Assembly: GCA_028871055.1 (NCBI GenBank)
Contig: JAGWON010000013.1
Location: 1-64,000, forward strand
DNA length: 64,000 nucleotides
DNA from: Alphaproteobacteria bacterium
GTDB taxonomy: Bacteria > Pseudomonadota > Alphaproteobacteria > ATCC43930 > CGMCC-115725
Reading direction: 5' to 3'
A model generated the notes under the pieces. It was not told the origin of the DNA. It made no database searches and was given only the letters and a program-made list of their open reading frames with translations. This document shows, in pieces, positions 31,287 through 40,542 of this stretch (position 1 is the first letter of the stretch; each line of letters starts with the position of its first letter). A program made the position numbers and the translations under genes.

Positions 31287-31799
31287 ATGTCGCAGCATGA
31301 AATCGCCTTGAAGATCAATGGCGAGACGTGCACGGCGCGCGTGCCCGCGCGGCTCACGCTGGTCGACTTCCTGCGCGAGACGCTGAATCTCACCGGCACC
31401 CATACCGGCTGCGAGCACGGCGTTTGCGGCGCCTGCACCGTGCTGCTCGACGGTCAACCGGTCCGATCCTGCCTGATTTTCGCCGTCCAAGCCGCGGGGT
31501 GCGAGGTCGTCACGGTCGAAGGCTTGGCGCCGGATGCTGTCGGAATGAGTGTGTTGCAGGATTCGTTCTGCGAGGAGCATGCGTTGCAGTGCGGCTTTTG
31601 CACGCCCGGCATGCTGCTGTCGGCGCATGCCCTGTTGCAGAACAATTCGGCACCATCCGAAGAGGATATCCGCGAGGCCATCGGCGGCAATCTGTGCCGC
31701 TGCACCGGCTACAAGCAGATCGTCCAGGCAATCGCGCTGGCCGCGCAACGGCTGAGCGTTGCGAACGCACCGACGGCAGATCTGCCGAAACGGCCATGA
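31287..31799 (+). CDS. Molybdenum hydroxylase 2Fe-2S subunit (CoxS-like)
   Basis: A 170-residue small subunit with a plant-type 2Fe-2S cluster (GCEHGVCGACTVLLDG, then SCL) and a second helical 2Fe-2S domain (CGFCTPGMLL and NLCRCTGYKQI). Starts 4 bp after the FAD subunit; the stop overlaps the large-subunit start (ATGA). Confidence 0.95.
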   Translation: MSQHEIALKINGETCTARVPARLTLVDFLRETLNLTGTHTGCEHGVCGACTVLLDGQPVRSCLIFAVQAAGCEVVTVEGLAPDAVGMSVLQDSFCEEHALQCGFCTPGMLLSAHALLQNNSAPSEEDIREAIGGNLCRCTGYKQIVQAIALAAQRLSVANAPTADLPKRP

Positions 31800-34198
31800 C
31801 CGCGGACGCACCGACAGGGTTCCGCTACATCGGGCGGCGGCGTCGACCGAAAGAGGATCGCCGCTTCGTCGTCGGTGCTGGCCGGTATGCCGCCGATGTC
31901 ATGCTGCCTGGCATGCTTCACGTCGCGCTGGTGATCAGCCCGCATCCCGCCGCGCGCATCACACGGATCGATGCCACGGCGGCGCTGAAACTGCCCGGCG
32001 TGCGTGCGGTGGTCGCCGGCGACGAGCTGGCGCAGGCAACTGAGCCGGTCTTCACTGGTCTGGACCTGCCCAAGATGAAGCGGTATCCGCTGGCGCCTGG
32101 CGTCGTGCGCTATGTCGGCGAGTGGGTCGCCGTCGTCGTGGCCAAGACGCGCGCCCTGGCAGAAGACGCGGCCGAGCTCGTCGAGGTCGAATACGAGCCG
32201 CTGCCACACGTTATCGATCCGGAAGCGGCCATGGCGCCGAATGCGCCGCCGGTGCACGCCGATCACGGCAGCAACGTCTTCTATCGCCGGCGCTTTGTCT
32301 GGGGGGCGGTCGATGCGGATTTTGGCGCCGCACCGCACACGATCGCGTACCGTGCGCGATGGCACCGCAGCGCCACCGTGCCGATCGAGACTTTCGGCGT
32401 TCTGGCGCGCTGGAACCCGGCGACGCAGCTGCTCGACGTCTGGGCGTCGATCCAGATGCCGAAATTCCCGGACAACCTGGCGCGCGCCTTGCGCCTGCCG
32501 GGAAGTGCGGTGCGGGTGCATTTCGACGTCGATGTCGGCGGCAGCTACGGCGTCAAGCGTGGACTCAAACACAGCATCGTTGTCGGCTATTTGACGCGCA
32601 AGCTGGGCGCGCCGGTGCGCCTAATCGAGGATCGGCTCGACAACATGCGCGGCGGCGATGCCCATGGCCCCGACCGCATCTTCGATGTCGAGATGGCGTT
32701 CGGCGACGGTGGCCTTGTGCGCGCGATGAAGATGCGGGCCATCGACGACGTCGGCGCCTATGCGGGCCGCGCGCCGCTGCAACTCGGCAAGCCGGTCGGC
32801 GCCATCGTCGGCCCCTATCGCATCAGGAGCGTCGCCTACGAGCCGATCAGCGTCTCCACCAACAAGACGCCCGAAGAGGCGGTGCGCGGCTTCGGCCAGT
32901 CGCCGACCAACTTCGCGATCGAGACCGGCATGGATTTGATCGCGCGGAAATTGGGCGTCGATCGTGTGGAGTTGCGCCGCCGCAACCTCATCCGCAAGGA
33001 CGAATTTCCCTACACGATCCCGAGTGGCAGCACCTACGACAGCGGCGACTACCACGCCGTGCTCGACAAGGTGTTGGTGGCGGCCGACTGGAATGCCCTG
33101 ATGCGGCGACGCGATGCCGCACGCGCCGCGGGCAGGCTCGCCGGCGTTGGTCTGTCGTGCTGCCTCGAGCCGAGCGGTGGCAATGCCGCGTTTGAGCCGC
33201 TGCTCAATCCGAAGAACGAGACCACCACTTGGATGGAAGGCTGCCACGTGAAGATCGATTTGACCGGCGCAGTGGTTGCCGCTATGGGCACATCGTCGTC
33301 GGGCCAGGGACACGAGACGCTGGTCTCGACAGTGGTCGGCGAAATGCTCGAGCGCGACCCCGAAACGATCCGCGTGGTGCATGCGGATTCGCTGGGTGCG
33401 CTGCCGAGCAACAGCCCGGTCGGCAGCCGCATGGCAATCATGCTCGGCGGTGCCGCGGCCGGTGCGGCGCGAAAGGTCAAGTCGCAGCTCATTGCCATCG
33501 GCGCACACAACTTGGACGCGGCACCCGAAGCCTGCGTCTATGCGGACGGCGCGGTGGCGCTTGCCACCGATCCGGCGAGGCGGTTGTCCTGGACGCAGTT
33601 GGTCGAGATCGCGCACCGCAAGTTCCACCTGCTGCCGCCGGGCATGGAGCCCGGGCTACAGGCCACCCACGTCTGGGAGGTGCCGACAGGCGGCGCACTG
33701 CCAACGGCGGACGGCCGCGTGCAGATGTATCCGTGCTACGCGTTCGAGGCGCATGTGGTCTATGCCGAGGTCGATCGCGTCACCGGTCAGACCGCGCTGC
33801 GCGCCTATTTCGTAGGGCACGATTGCGGCGTGATGATCAACCCCGACATCGTCCATGGCATGACTTATGGCGGAATTGCGCACGGCATCGGCGCCGCGCT
33901 GTACGAGCGGTTCCACTACGACGGCAATGGCCAGCTGTTGGGCGGCTCGTTCATGGACTACCTCATCCCGAGCTCGCACGAAGTGCCCGACATCACCATC
34001 GTCGATCACTGCACGCCATCGCCGCTCACCACCTTCGGCCAGAAGGGTTCGGGCGAGGCCGGTTATCTGGGTGCGCCGGCGGCGATCGCCAGCGCCGTGA
34101 ACGATGCGCTAGCGCCGCTCGGGCTCCACATTGCCAGCCTGCCAATGACGGTCGCAGCGTTGGGCGATTTGCTCGCGACCAAGGATCGTGCGAAATAA
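31796..34198 (+). CDS. Molybdenum hydroxylase large subunit (CoxL/XDH-like)
   Basis: An 800-residue Moco subunit. RPKEDRRFVVGAGRYAAD at the N-terminus, DVGGSYGVKRGL, VRGFGQSPTNFAIE, SSSGQGHETLVS and catalytic Glu in GQKGSGEAGYLGAPAAI. The sequence differs from the enzyme at 27590. No active-site Cys of CO dehydrogenase is apparent, so an organic substrate is expected. It forms a complete three-subunit hydroxylase with 30408 and 31287, followed by an ABC importer 24 bp downstream that may bring in its substrate. Confidence 0.92.
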   Translation: MTADAPTGFRYIGRRRRPKEDRRFVVGAGRYAADVMLPGMLHVALVISPHPAARITRIDATAALKLPGVRAVVAGDELAQATEPVFTGLDLPKMKRYPLAPGVVRYVGEWVAVVVAKTRALAEDAAELVEVEYEPLPHVIDPEAAMAPNAPPVHADHGSNVFYRRRFVWGAVDADFGAAPHTIAYRARWHRSATVPIETFGVLARWNPATQLLDVWASIQMPKFPDNLARALRLPGSAVRVHFDVDVGGSYGVKRGLKHSIVVGYLTRKLGAPVRLIEDRLDNMRGGDAHGPDRIFDVEMAFGDGGLVRAMKMRAIDDVGAYAGRAPLQLGKPVGAIVGPYRIRSVAYEPISVSTNKTPEEAVRGFGQSPTNFAIETGMDLIARKLGVDRVELRRRNLIRKDEFPYTIPSGSTYDSGDYHAVLDKVLVAADWNALMRRRDAARAAGRLAGVGLSCCLEPSGGNAAFEPLLNPKNETTTWMEGCHVKIDLTGAVVAAMGTSSSGQGHETLVSTVVGEMLERDPETIRVVHADSLGALPSNSPVGSRMAIMLGGAAAGAARKVKSQLIAIGAHNLDAAPEACVYADGAVALATDPARRLSWTQLVEIAHRKFHLLPPGMEPGLQATHVWEVPTGGALPTADGRVQMYPCYAFEAHVVYAEVDRVTGQTALRAYFVGHDCGVMINPDIVHGMTYGGIAHGIGAALYERFHYDGNGQLLGGSFMDYLIPSSHEVPDITIVDHCTPSPLTTFGQKGSGEAGYLGAPAAIASAVNDALAPLGLHIASLPMTVAALGDLLATKDRAK

Positions 34199-34222
34199 GG
34201 CTCGAAACGGGGGGAGATATTC

Positions 34223-35197
34223 ATGAAATGGCTTGGCTTTTTGATCGGCCTCGCGGCGATGGCGCAAATCTTCGGTGCGGCGCCCGCATCGGCGGCGACG
34301 CCACTCACCATCGTCATCTTTAATGCGCCCTCTCTGGGGGCTTTTTTGCCGCCGGTGATCAAGGCGAAACACCTGGATGAGGCCAACGGTCTGGACATCA
34401 GCTTTCCGGAACGGACGCCGGATGCCTACGCCATCGAGTTCAACACCGGTGAGTTTGAATTGGGCGGCAGTGGCGCCGTGCTGACGATCGGTTTGGCCGA
34501 TACGCGCGGGGTCAAGACGGCCTATCTCTTCAACCTGTTCGATTATTGGGGCGCGGTGGTCACCCAGCGTCCCGACATCAAGACGCTCGCCGATCTCAAG
34601 GGCAAGCAGCTTGCCGCCGCACGCGGTACCACCAATTACTCGATGTTCGCTTGGTTCGCTCAGCAGAAGGGCCTTTCGCCGGATAGCTTCACCGTTGTCA
34701 ATACGGCAACGCCGGGCCTCGTCGGCTATGCGCTGGCTGACCGCGCCGACGCCGTTCAGTTGTGGGAGCCGGCTTATTCCGTCCTCATCTCCAAGAAGCC
34801 GACGATCCGGACGCTCGATCTCGGCATCGCCTCAGCGTGGCAGCGCTTCGCACATACCAAGTCGATACCCTATCTCGGCGTCGCCGCACAGCAATCGTGG
34901 ATCGACAAGCATGCGGACCTCATTCCGCCGCTCTATCACACCTACAAGGCTGCCGCGGCGTGGGTTATGGCGCACCCTGCCGAGGCGGCGGCAATCATCG
35001 GCGGCGCCAAGGCCGACGACCAACAGCGCAAGTCGCTCGAGAACCTCATACGCCACAACACCCGGCTCGGCATGAATGTCACGCCTGCTGCGGAACTCAA
35101 GACCGGCATCGAAGCGGTCTATCGCGCCGGCCTTGCAGTCGGCGCGCTGCCGTCGATGCCCTCGGATGCATCAATCTATTCCAAGGACATCCACTGA
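34223..35197 (+). CDS. NMT1/TauA-type substrate-binding protein
   Basis: A 324-residue periplasmic binding protein with signal peptide 1-26 (ends ASA). IEFNTGEFELGGSGAVLTIGLADTRG and LKGKQLAAARGTTNYS are the ligand-domain patterns of the nitrate/sulfonate/aromatic type. A strong GGGGGGAG ribosome site precedes the ATG. Ligand unknown; likely the substrate of the hydroxylase or of the decarboxylases downstream. The stop overlaps the permease start (TGATG). Confidence 0.87.
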   Translation: MKWLGFLIGLAAMAQIFGAAPASAATPLTIVIFNAPSLGAFLPPVIKAKHLDEANGLDISFPERTPDAYAIEFNTGEFELGGSGAVLTIGLADTRGVKTAYLFNLFDYWGAVVTQRPDIKTLADLKGKQLAAARGTTNYSMFAWFAQQKGLSPDSFTVVNTATPGLVGYALADRADAVQLWEPAYSVLISKKPTIRTLDLGIASAWQRFAHTKSIPYLGVAAQQSWIDKHADLIPPLYHTYKAAAAWVMAHPAEAAAIIGGAKADDQQRKSLENLIRHNTRLGMNVTPAAELKTGIEAVYRAGLAVGALPSMPSDASIYSKDIH

Positions 35198-35988
35198 TGG
35201 CGGAAGCGCCGGTGCGGCCGACCACGTTCCGGCCGCGCCTTCGCTACGAGGGCTGGGTCTCGATCGCGGGACTGGCAATCGCGTGGCAGGTCGCCTCGCT
35301 ATTCTTTCCGCATTTCTTGTTCCCATCGCTCGTGGAAATTGCACGCCATTTCGTCGCGATCTTCGGCGCCTGGGATTCGGTCGCTGACGTGGTCGAGACC
35401 TCGGCACGCATCCTCGCCGGCCTGGTCGGCGCCTTCGTATTCGGCAGCGTGCTAGCCTTCCTGATGGGCCGGTCGGAAAGCTTCGCGCGCTATGTCTATC
35501 CGCTCCTGAACTTCAACCAGGGCATCCCGGCGCTATCCTGGGTGGTGATCTCGATCATCTGGTTCAAGGGCATCGAGTTCCGCATCTTTTTCATCATGGT
35601 AATGACGATGCTGCCGGCGTTCAGTTTTCAGATTCTCGACGCCTATCGCTCGATGTCGAAAGATCTCCTCGAAATGACACTGTCGTTTCGGCCGTCGCGC
35701 TACGACCTCATACGCATGCTGATTGTGCCCACGGTCCTGCCCGGTATCCTGACGGCCTGGAAGGTCAATCTCGGCAATGCCGCGCGCGTCGTCGTGGTTG
35801 CCGAGCTGGTCGGCGCCACAGGCGGTATCGGCTACGCGCTGCTGCAACAGCAGCAGATTTTCGATATGGCCGGCGCGATTGCCTGGACGCTGATCCTGGT
35901 GGTTTTCGTGCTTGCAGTGCAGCGCACGATTACCGTCATCGAAAATTGGACGCTGCGCTACCGCCCGGCAGCCGAACGCACCGTATGA
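35197..35988 (+). CDS. ABC permease, NitT/TauT type
   Basis: A 263-residue permease with six predicted spans and the EAA-like loop YRSMSKDLLEMTLSFRPSRYDLI. Start codon shares one base with the preceding stop; the end overlaps the ATPase start by 4 bp. Second gene of the importer unit. Confidence 0.9.
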   Translation: MAEAPVRPTTFRPRLRYEGWVSIAGLAIAWQVASLFFPHFLFPSLVEIARHFVAIFGAWDSVADVVETSARILAGLVGAFVFGSVLAFLMGRSESFARYVYPLLNFNQGIPALSWVVISIIWFKGIEFRIFFIMVMTMLPAFSFQILDAYRSMSKDLLEMTLSFRPSRYDLIRMLIVPTVLPGILTAWKVNLGNAARVVVVAELVGATGGIGYALLQQQQIFDMAGAIAWTLILVVFVLAVQRTITVIENWTLRYRPAAERTV

Positions 35989-36770
35989 GCGCAACGGACT
36001 TGGAGATCGTCTTCGATCGCGTGAACAAGAGCTTCGAGCGGCCGGGCGGCAGCGCATTCGAGGCGGTGCGCGACCTGAGCTTTACCGTCGCACGTGGTGA
36101 TCTGGTGGCGGTGTTGGGCAAGACCGGCTGCGGTAAGTCGACCATGTTCAATTTGCTGGCCGGCCTCATCCAGCCTTCGGCGGGCACGGTCCGCGTCCAG
36201 GGACGCAACCCCTATCGCGATTTCGACTGGTTCCGGAGCAAGGTCGGCATCGTCTTTCAGAACGACCGGTTGATGCCGTGGCGCAGCGCACTCGAGAACA
36301 TCGCACTGGGCCTTGAGATCAACAAGATGCCGCGCGCCGAGCGTGAGGCGATCGCCGCGCGCTGGCTCGATCGCCTCGGCCTTTCGGGCCACGCGCAGGA
36401 CTATCCGCATGCGCTCTCGGGCGGGATGCGCCAACGCGTCTCGATCGCGCGCGCCTTCGCGGTGAAGCCCGACATTCTCCTGGCCGACGAGCCGTTTTCG
36501 GCTCTGGACGAGGTCACGGGCAACGCCCTGCGCGCCGAATTCCTCGATCTGGTGCGCGATACCGGCGCGACCAGCATCTTCATCACCCATTCGATCGACG
36601 AGGCGCTCCAACTCGGCCGGCGGATTCTGGTCTTCCGCCGCCCGGCGCGGCTTGTCTATACGGCGGCGGGCGGCAACGATGTTGCCAGCGCGGCGCGCGC
36701 GAAGATACGCGCGGAAATCCTGCGCGCCCTCGCCGATGAGGCCTTAGAAGAAAGGGAAACCATACCGTGA
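35985..36770 (+). CDS. ABC ATPase, NitT/TauT type
   Basis: A 261-residue ATPase: Walker A GKTGCGKST (about 42-50), Q-loop VFQNDRLMPW, signature LSGGMRQRVS, Walker B ILLADEPFSALDEVT and H-loop FITHS. The end overlaps the amidohydrolase start by 4 bp, tying transport to hydrolysis or decarboxylation in one operon. Confidence 0.92.
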   Translation: MSATDLEIVFDRVNKSFERPGGSAFEAVRDLSFTVARGDLVAVLGKTGCGKSTMFNLLAGLIQPSAGTVRVQGRNPYRDFDWFRSKVGIVFQNDRLMPWRSALENIALGLEINKMPRAEREAIAARWLDRLGLSGHAQDYPHALSGGMRQRVSIARAFAVKPDILLADEPFSALDEVTGNALRAEFLDLVRDTGATSIFITHSIDEALQLGRRILVFRRPARLVYTAAGGNDVASAARAKIRAEILRALADEALEERETIP

Positions 36771-37741
36771 TCGTCGACACGCATGCGCACTTCGTGCCAG
36801 GCGCCTTACTCGAAGCGCTGAAGGCCGAGCGCCGCCTCTTTCCCTCGATTGCCGTGACCGGCGAAGGCGGCGTCAAGCTCGCCTTTGCCGGCGGTGCGCC
36901 GACCCGGCCGGTCTCGCCCAAGCTGGTCGATTTCGGCCTGCGCCAGGATTGGCTCGCCAAGCAGAAAATCGATTGCCAGCTCGCCGGTGGCTGGCTCGAC
37001 ATGTTCGGCTATGAGCTGCCGCCGGAGGAGGGCGCGGATTGGTGCCGCTTCGTCAACGAGCACATGCTGAAGGCGGCAGCGACGCTCCCGGCGTTGAGGC
37101 CCCTGGCCTGCGTGCCGCTGCAACGCGGGATGCTTGCCGCGCGGGTGCTGGAAGAGGCGCTCGGCCACGGCTTTAAAGGCATCATGATCGGGACCCAGCC
37201 CAAGGGCATGGGCGGGACGCTCGATGATCCCGACCTCAATCCGTTCTGGGAGACGGCTTCGGCGAAACAAGCCGCGGTGTTCGTCCACCCGATGTTCGTC
37301 TGTGGCGACGATCGGCTCGACGCCTATGACATGGTCAACGCGATTGGCCGGCTTGCAGACACCAGCATCGCGATGACACGTCTCCTCTATTCCGGCCACC
37401 TGCAGAAGTACCCGGGCGTCAAGCTCGTCATCTCGCATGGCGGCGGCGCCTTGCCCTATGCGCTCGGCCGGCTGCGGCGCAATAACGCGATTCATCCGAA
37501 CCAATACGCCGACGCGGTCGATGGTTTTCGCCGGCTCTATTTCGACACGGTTCTGTTCGATCCGCGCGCATTGCGCTTTCTGTGCGATCTCGCCGGCACT
37601 GATAAGGTCGTGCTGGGCTCCGATCACCCGTTTCCGATCGGCGACGACGATCCGACCAAAATCGTTGCGCAAACGGCGCTGAGCGACGCCGAGCAACGCC
37701 AAATTCTCGGCGAGACGGCGAAGGCGCTTTTCCATCTCTAG
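36767..37741 (+). CDS. Amidohydrolase 2 family, ACMSD-like decarboxylase/hydrolase
   Basis: A 324-residue TIM-barrel metalloenzyme. The first metal motif is IVDTHAHFVP (H-x-H), later FVHPMF, LVISHGGGALPYALGR and metal Asp in LGSDHPFPIG. The fold is that of aminocarboxymuconate-semialdehyde decarboxylase and of non-oxidative benzoate-type decarboxylases. Start GTG at 36767 overlaps the ATPase stop. With the UbiD enzyme next door it suggests decarboxylation of a ring-type acid. Confidence 0.85.
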   Translation: MIVDTHAHFVPGALLEALKAERRLFPSIAVTGEGGVKLAFAGGAPTRPVSPKLVDFGLRQDWLAKQKIDCQLAGGWLDMFGYELPPEEGADWCRFVNEHMLKAAATLPALRPLACVPLQRGMLAARVLEEALGHGFKGIMIGTQPKGMGGTLDDPDLNPFWETASAKQAAVFVHPMFVCGDDRLDAYDMVNAIGRLADTSIAMTRLLYSGHLQKYPGVKLVISHGGGALPYALGRLRRNNAIHPNQYADAVDGFRRLYFDTVLFDPRALRFLCDLAGTDKVVLGSDHPFPIGDDDPTKIVAQTALSDAEQRQILGETAKALFHL

Positions 37742-37781
37742 CGCGGCGCTGATATAGTCGACGGCCAGGAGGAAGCTTGCC

Positions 37782-39446
37782 ATGGATGACGTCGCCGACC
37801 GCCGCGCGCGCGGCCAGGGCACGGGGCCCAAATCCGACTTCCAGACGCATCTGCGGGAGCTCGAAGCGCGGGGCTTGCTGGTCCGGGTCGACCGGCCGAT
37901 CAACAAGGACACCGAGCTGCATCCGCTCGTGCGCTGGCAGTTCCAAGGACGCGTGTCGGACGAAAAGCGCCGGGCTTTCCTTTTCACCAACGTCGTCGAT
38001 TCGAAGGGTCGCAAATACGACATCCCGGTTGCGGTGGGGGCACTGGCCTCGTCGCGGCAGATCTACGCCGTCGGCATGGGGCGCCGGGAGAGCGAGATCG
38101 GCGCCGCGTGGATGCACGCCATCGCCAATCCGATTCCGCCAGTGACGGTCAGGAAGGCGCCTTGCCAGGAGGTCGTGGTCACCGGCGATGCGCTCAAAGT
38201 TTCGGGCGGCGGGCTCAGCGCGCTGCCGGTGCCGATCTCGACGCCGGGCTTCGACGCCGCGCCCTATTTCACCATGACGCTGTGCATCACCAAGGATCCG
38301 GAAACCGGAATCCGCAACGCCGGAACCTATCGCGCCCAGCTCAAGGCGACCGACCGCCTTGGGGTCCGCATGGCGACGCGCATCGGCGGCGCCGGCGGCT
38401 ACCAGCACTGGTTGAAATACCGCGCGCGCAAGCAGTCGATGCCCTGCGCCATTGTGCTCGGCGCAGCACCCGTCGTCGTCTTCACCGGGCCGCAGAAGCT
38501 GCCACTCGATATGGACGAGATGGCCGTTGCCGGTGGTCTCGCCGGCGAGGCGATCCGCATGGTCAAATGCATCTCGATCGACCTCGACGTGCCCGCCGAC
38601 GCCGAGATCGTCGTCGAGGGCGTGATCGATCCCGAGCTGCTCGAACCCGAAGGCCCGTTTGGCGAGAGCCATGGCCATGTCGCGCTCGAAGACTTCAACA
38701 TGTCGATGCAGGTGACAGCGATCACCCATAAGAAATCGCCAGTGCTCGTGTCGATCATCAGTCAGGTGACGCCGAGCGAATCAAGCACCATCAAGAAGGT
38801 CGCGTACGAACCGTTGTTCCTTGCGCATCTGCGCGACGTGCTCGGCATCAAGCAGGTCAGGCAGACGGTGATGCACGAGCCGCTGAGCGACCTTCGCCCG
38901 ATGATTTTCGTGCAGCTCGGCAATAACACGCCGCACACAGAAGTATGGCGCGCGCTGCAAGGCGCGGCCGCGCTCAAGGGCGACTGGGGCAAGATCGTCG
39001 TCGCGGTGAGCGAGGACATCGATCCGTTGAGCACCGACGCCGTGCTGTGGTCGATCGCTTATCGCTGCAATCCGATCGAAGATGTCCACATCATGCCATA
39101 TCGTTCGCGCGGCCATGCGCCGAAGTCGGGGCCGCGCAACGAGGAATCGACCATGCTGATCGACGCCACGCTGAAGCACCCGATGCCGCCGCTGGCCCTG
39201 CCGGCCAAGGAATACATGGAAAGCGCGCGCAAGATCTGGGAGGAACTCGGCCTGCCCGCGCTCAATCCCGCACCGCCGTGGCACGGCTATTCGCTTGGCG
39301 ATTGGAACGAGGCATGGGAACGTTATGCCCGCCGCGCGGTGGCCGGCGATTGGGAAGAAAGCGGCCGCGAGACCTACGCGCGCCGCCGCGGCGGCCTCAC
39401 GCCTGAGACGCCGGTGCGCAACGTCGAAGCGGCACCGAAAAAGTGA
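37782..39446 (+). CDS. UbiD family decarboxylase
   Basis: A 554-residue prenylated-FMN-dependent (de)carboxylase. Core motifs: KSDFQTHLRELEARGLL, TPGFDAAPYFTMTLCITKDPETG, the EGPFGESHGHVALED segment with active-site Glu and LGNNTPHTEVWRAL. UbiD proteins need the cofactor made by UbiX, which is encoded at 42778 in this window. A GGAGGAAG ribosome site lies 7 bases before the ATG. Substrate not predictable from sequence; aromatic or alpha-beta-unsaturated acids are typical. Last gene of the rightward operon, 3 bp from a convergent gene. Confidence 0.92.
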   Translation: MDDVADRRARGQGTGPKSDFQTHLRELEARGLLVRVDRPINKDTELHPLVRWQFQGRVSDEKRRAFLFTNVVDSKGRKYDIPVAVGALASSRQIYAVGMGRRESEIGAAWMHAIANPIPPVTVRKAPCQEVVVTGDALKVSGGGLSALPVPISTPGFDAAPYFTMTLCITKDPETGIRNAGTYRAQLKATDRLGVRMATRIGGAGGYQHWLKYRARKQSMPCAIVLGAAPVVVFTGPQKLPLDMDEMAVAGGLAGEAIRMVKCISIDLDVPADAEIVVEGVIDPELLEPEGPFGESHGHVALEDFNMSMQVTAITHKKSPVLVSIISQVTPSESSTIKKVAYEPLFLAHLRDVLGIKQVRQTVMHEPLSDLRPMIFVQLGNNTPHTEVWRALQGAAALKGDWGKIVVAVSEDIDPLSTDAVLWSIAYRCNPIEDVHIMPYRSRGHAPKSGPRNEESTMLIDATLKHPMPPLALPAKEYMESARKIWEELGLPALNPAPPWHGYSLGDWNEAWERYARRAVAGDWEESGRETYARRRGGLTPETPVRNVEAAPKK

Positions 39447-39449
39447 CGC

Positions 39450-40517
39450 TCAGCTTTTTGCCGCCTTGGCCAGCGCGATCACCTTCGCGCGGTCGAAGTC
39501 GTTGATTTCGTCGATCAGCGCATTGGTGAAGAGCGGCTTCAGGTCGGCGAGCTTGAGGCCGATGAAGTTGGCTTCAGCGCGCCATTCGGAGTTCTGGATC
39601 GAGCCTAGCTTGGCGCCTTTGTAGGGCGGGCGGTAAAGCGTCAGTCGGCGTTTGACAACCTTGAGAGTGCGCTGGACCGCTGCTTCGGGCGTGATACCGC
39701 GTGGCGCGGTGCCCGGGAACATGGCGAGAAAAGCGCGCGCGCCAGCCGCGGGATTGGTCAGGATATATTCGGTCGACATCGCGATCGACCGGCCAAAGGC
39801 GACGCAGGTGGCGCGGTTCTTCTCGATATAATCGCGCCGTGCACCGATGAAGAAGCCGCCGATGAATGGGATGCGATGGGGCCGCGGCAGGTATCGGAGC
39901 TGCATGCCCGCGGCTTCGATGGCGCCGAAGCCGGTATCGAAATAGGCGAGAGCATCGATCACGCCGCGCTCGAGCGCGACGCCGGCGCTGACACCTTCAC
40001 CGACCACCACCCAGGACACATCCGTGTCCGGATCAACATGGATATTCTTCAGCACTTCGCGAGTCACCGGATAATCGGTGGCGCCCAAATTCGATACGCC
40101 GATCTTCTTGCCCTTGAGGCCGGCATAGCTCTTGATCGGCGAGCCCGGCTTGACCACCACATCCCATTTGTAGGGATAGGTGTACTCGTAGAAGGCCGTG
40201 ATCGGCGGCAACTGGCCCTTGGCATAGAGCGGCAAAGCGATAGAGGGGCTGATGACGCCGAATTGGATGTCGCTCTTGTCGAGGCCGATGAAGACGCCGC
40301 TCAGCGAACCGAGGGCGAGTCCCTCGAGGTGATATCCCTGCTCGCGCATGAAACCCAGGCGCTCGCCGATCATGACGTTCATGAACGTGGCGTTGAGGAT
40401 CTTGAGCCCAACGCCGAATTTCAGCGTCTGTAGATTCTGAGTTTGCGCCCAGGCTGTCGGCCCGAACGTCGCGGCAGCCAAGCCCGAGACAATCGCCTCG
40501 CGTCGCGTCAATCGCAT
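39450..40517 (-). CDS. NMT1-type substrate-binding protein
   Basis: A 355-residue periplasmic binding protein. N-terminus MRLTRREAIVSGLAAATFG looks like a twin-Arg type signal (TRRE) with a short hydrophobic stretch ending AWA. LKFGVGLKILNATFMNVMIGERLGF and GLDKSDIQFGVISPS follow the NMT1/SsuA fold. Part of a leftward importer operon with 40543 and 41382. The ligand is unknown and it is only distantly like the protein at 34223. Confidence 0.85.
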   Translation of the reverse strand: MRLTRREAIVSGLAAATFGPTAWAQTQNLQTLKFGVGLKILNATFMNVMIGERLGFMREQGYHLEGLALGSLSGVFIGLDKSDIQFGVISPSIALPLYAKGQLPPITAFYEYTYPYKWDVVVKPGSPIKSYAGLKGKKIGVSNLGATDYPVTREVLKNIHVDPDTDVSWVVVGEGVSAGVALERGVIDALAYFDTGFGAIEAAGMQLRYLPRPHRIPFIGGFFIGARRDYIEKNRATCVAFGRSIAMSTEYILTNPAAGARAFLAMFPGTAPRGITPEAAVQRTLKVVKRRLTLYRPPYKGAKLGSIQNSEWRAEANFIGLKLADLKPLFTNALIDEINDFDRAKVIALAKAAKS

Positions 40518-40542
40518 CGTGCCCTCCCCGCCCCCAATCGCC

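Noticed and set aside
30267-31811. Minus-strand frame of 514 residues opposite the CoxM and CoxS genes
   Set aside because: Shadow frame; the sense strand encodes clear FAD and 2Fe-2S subunits.
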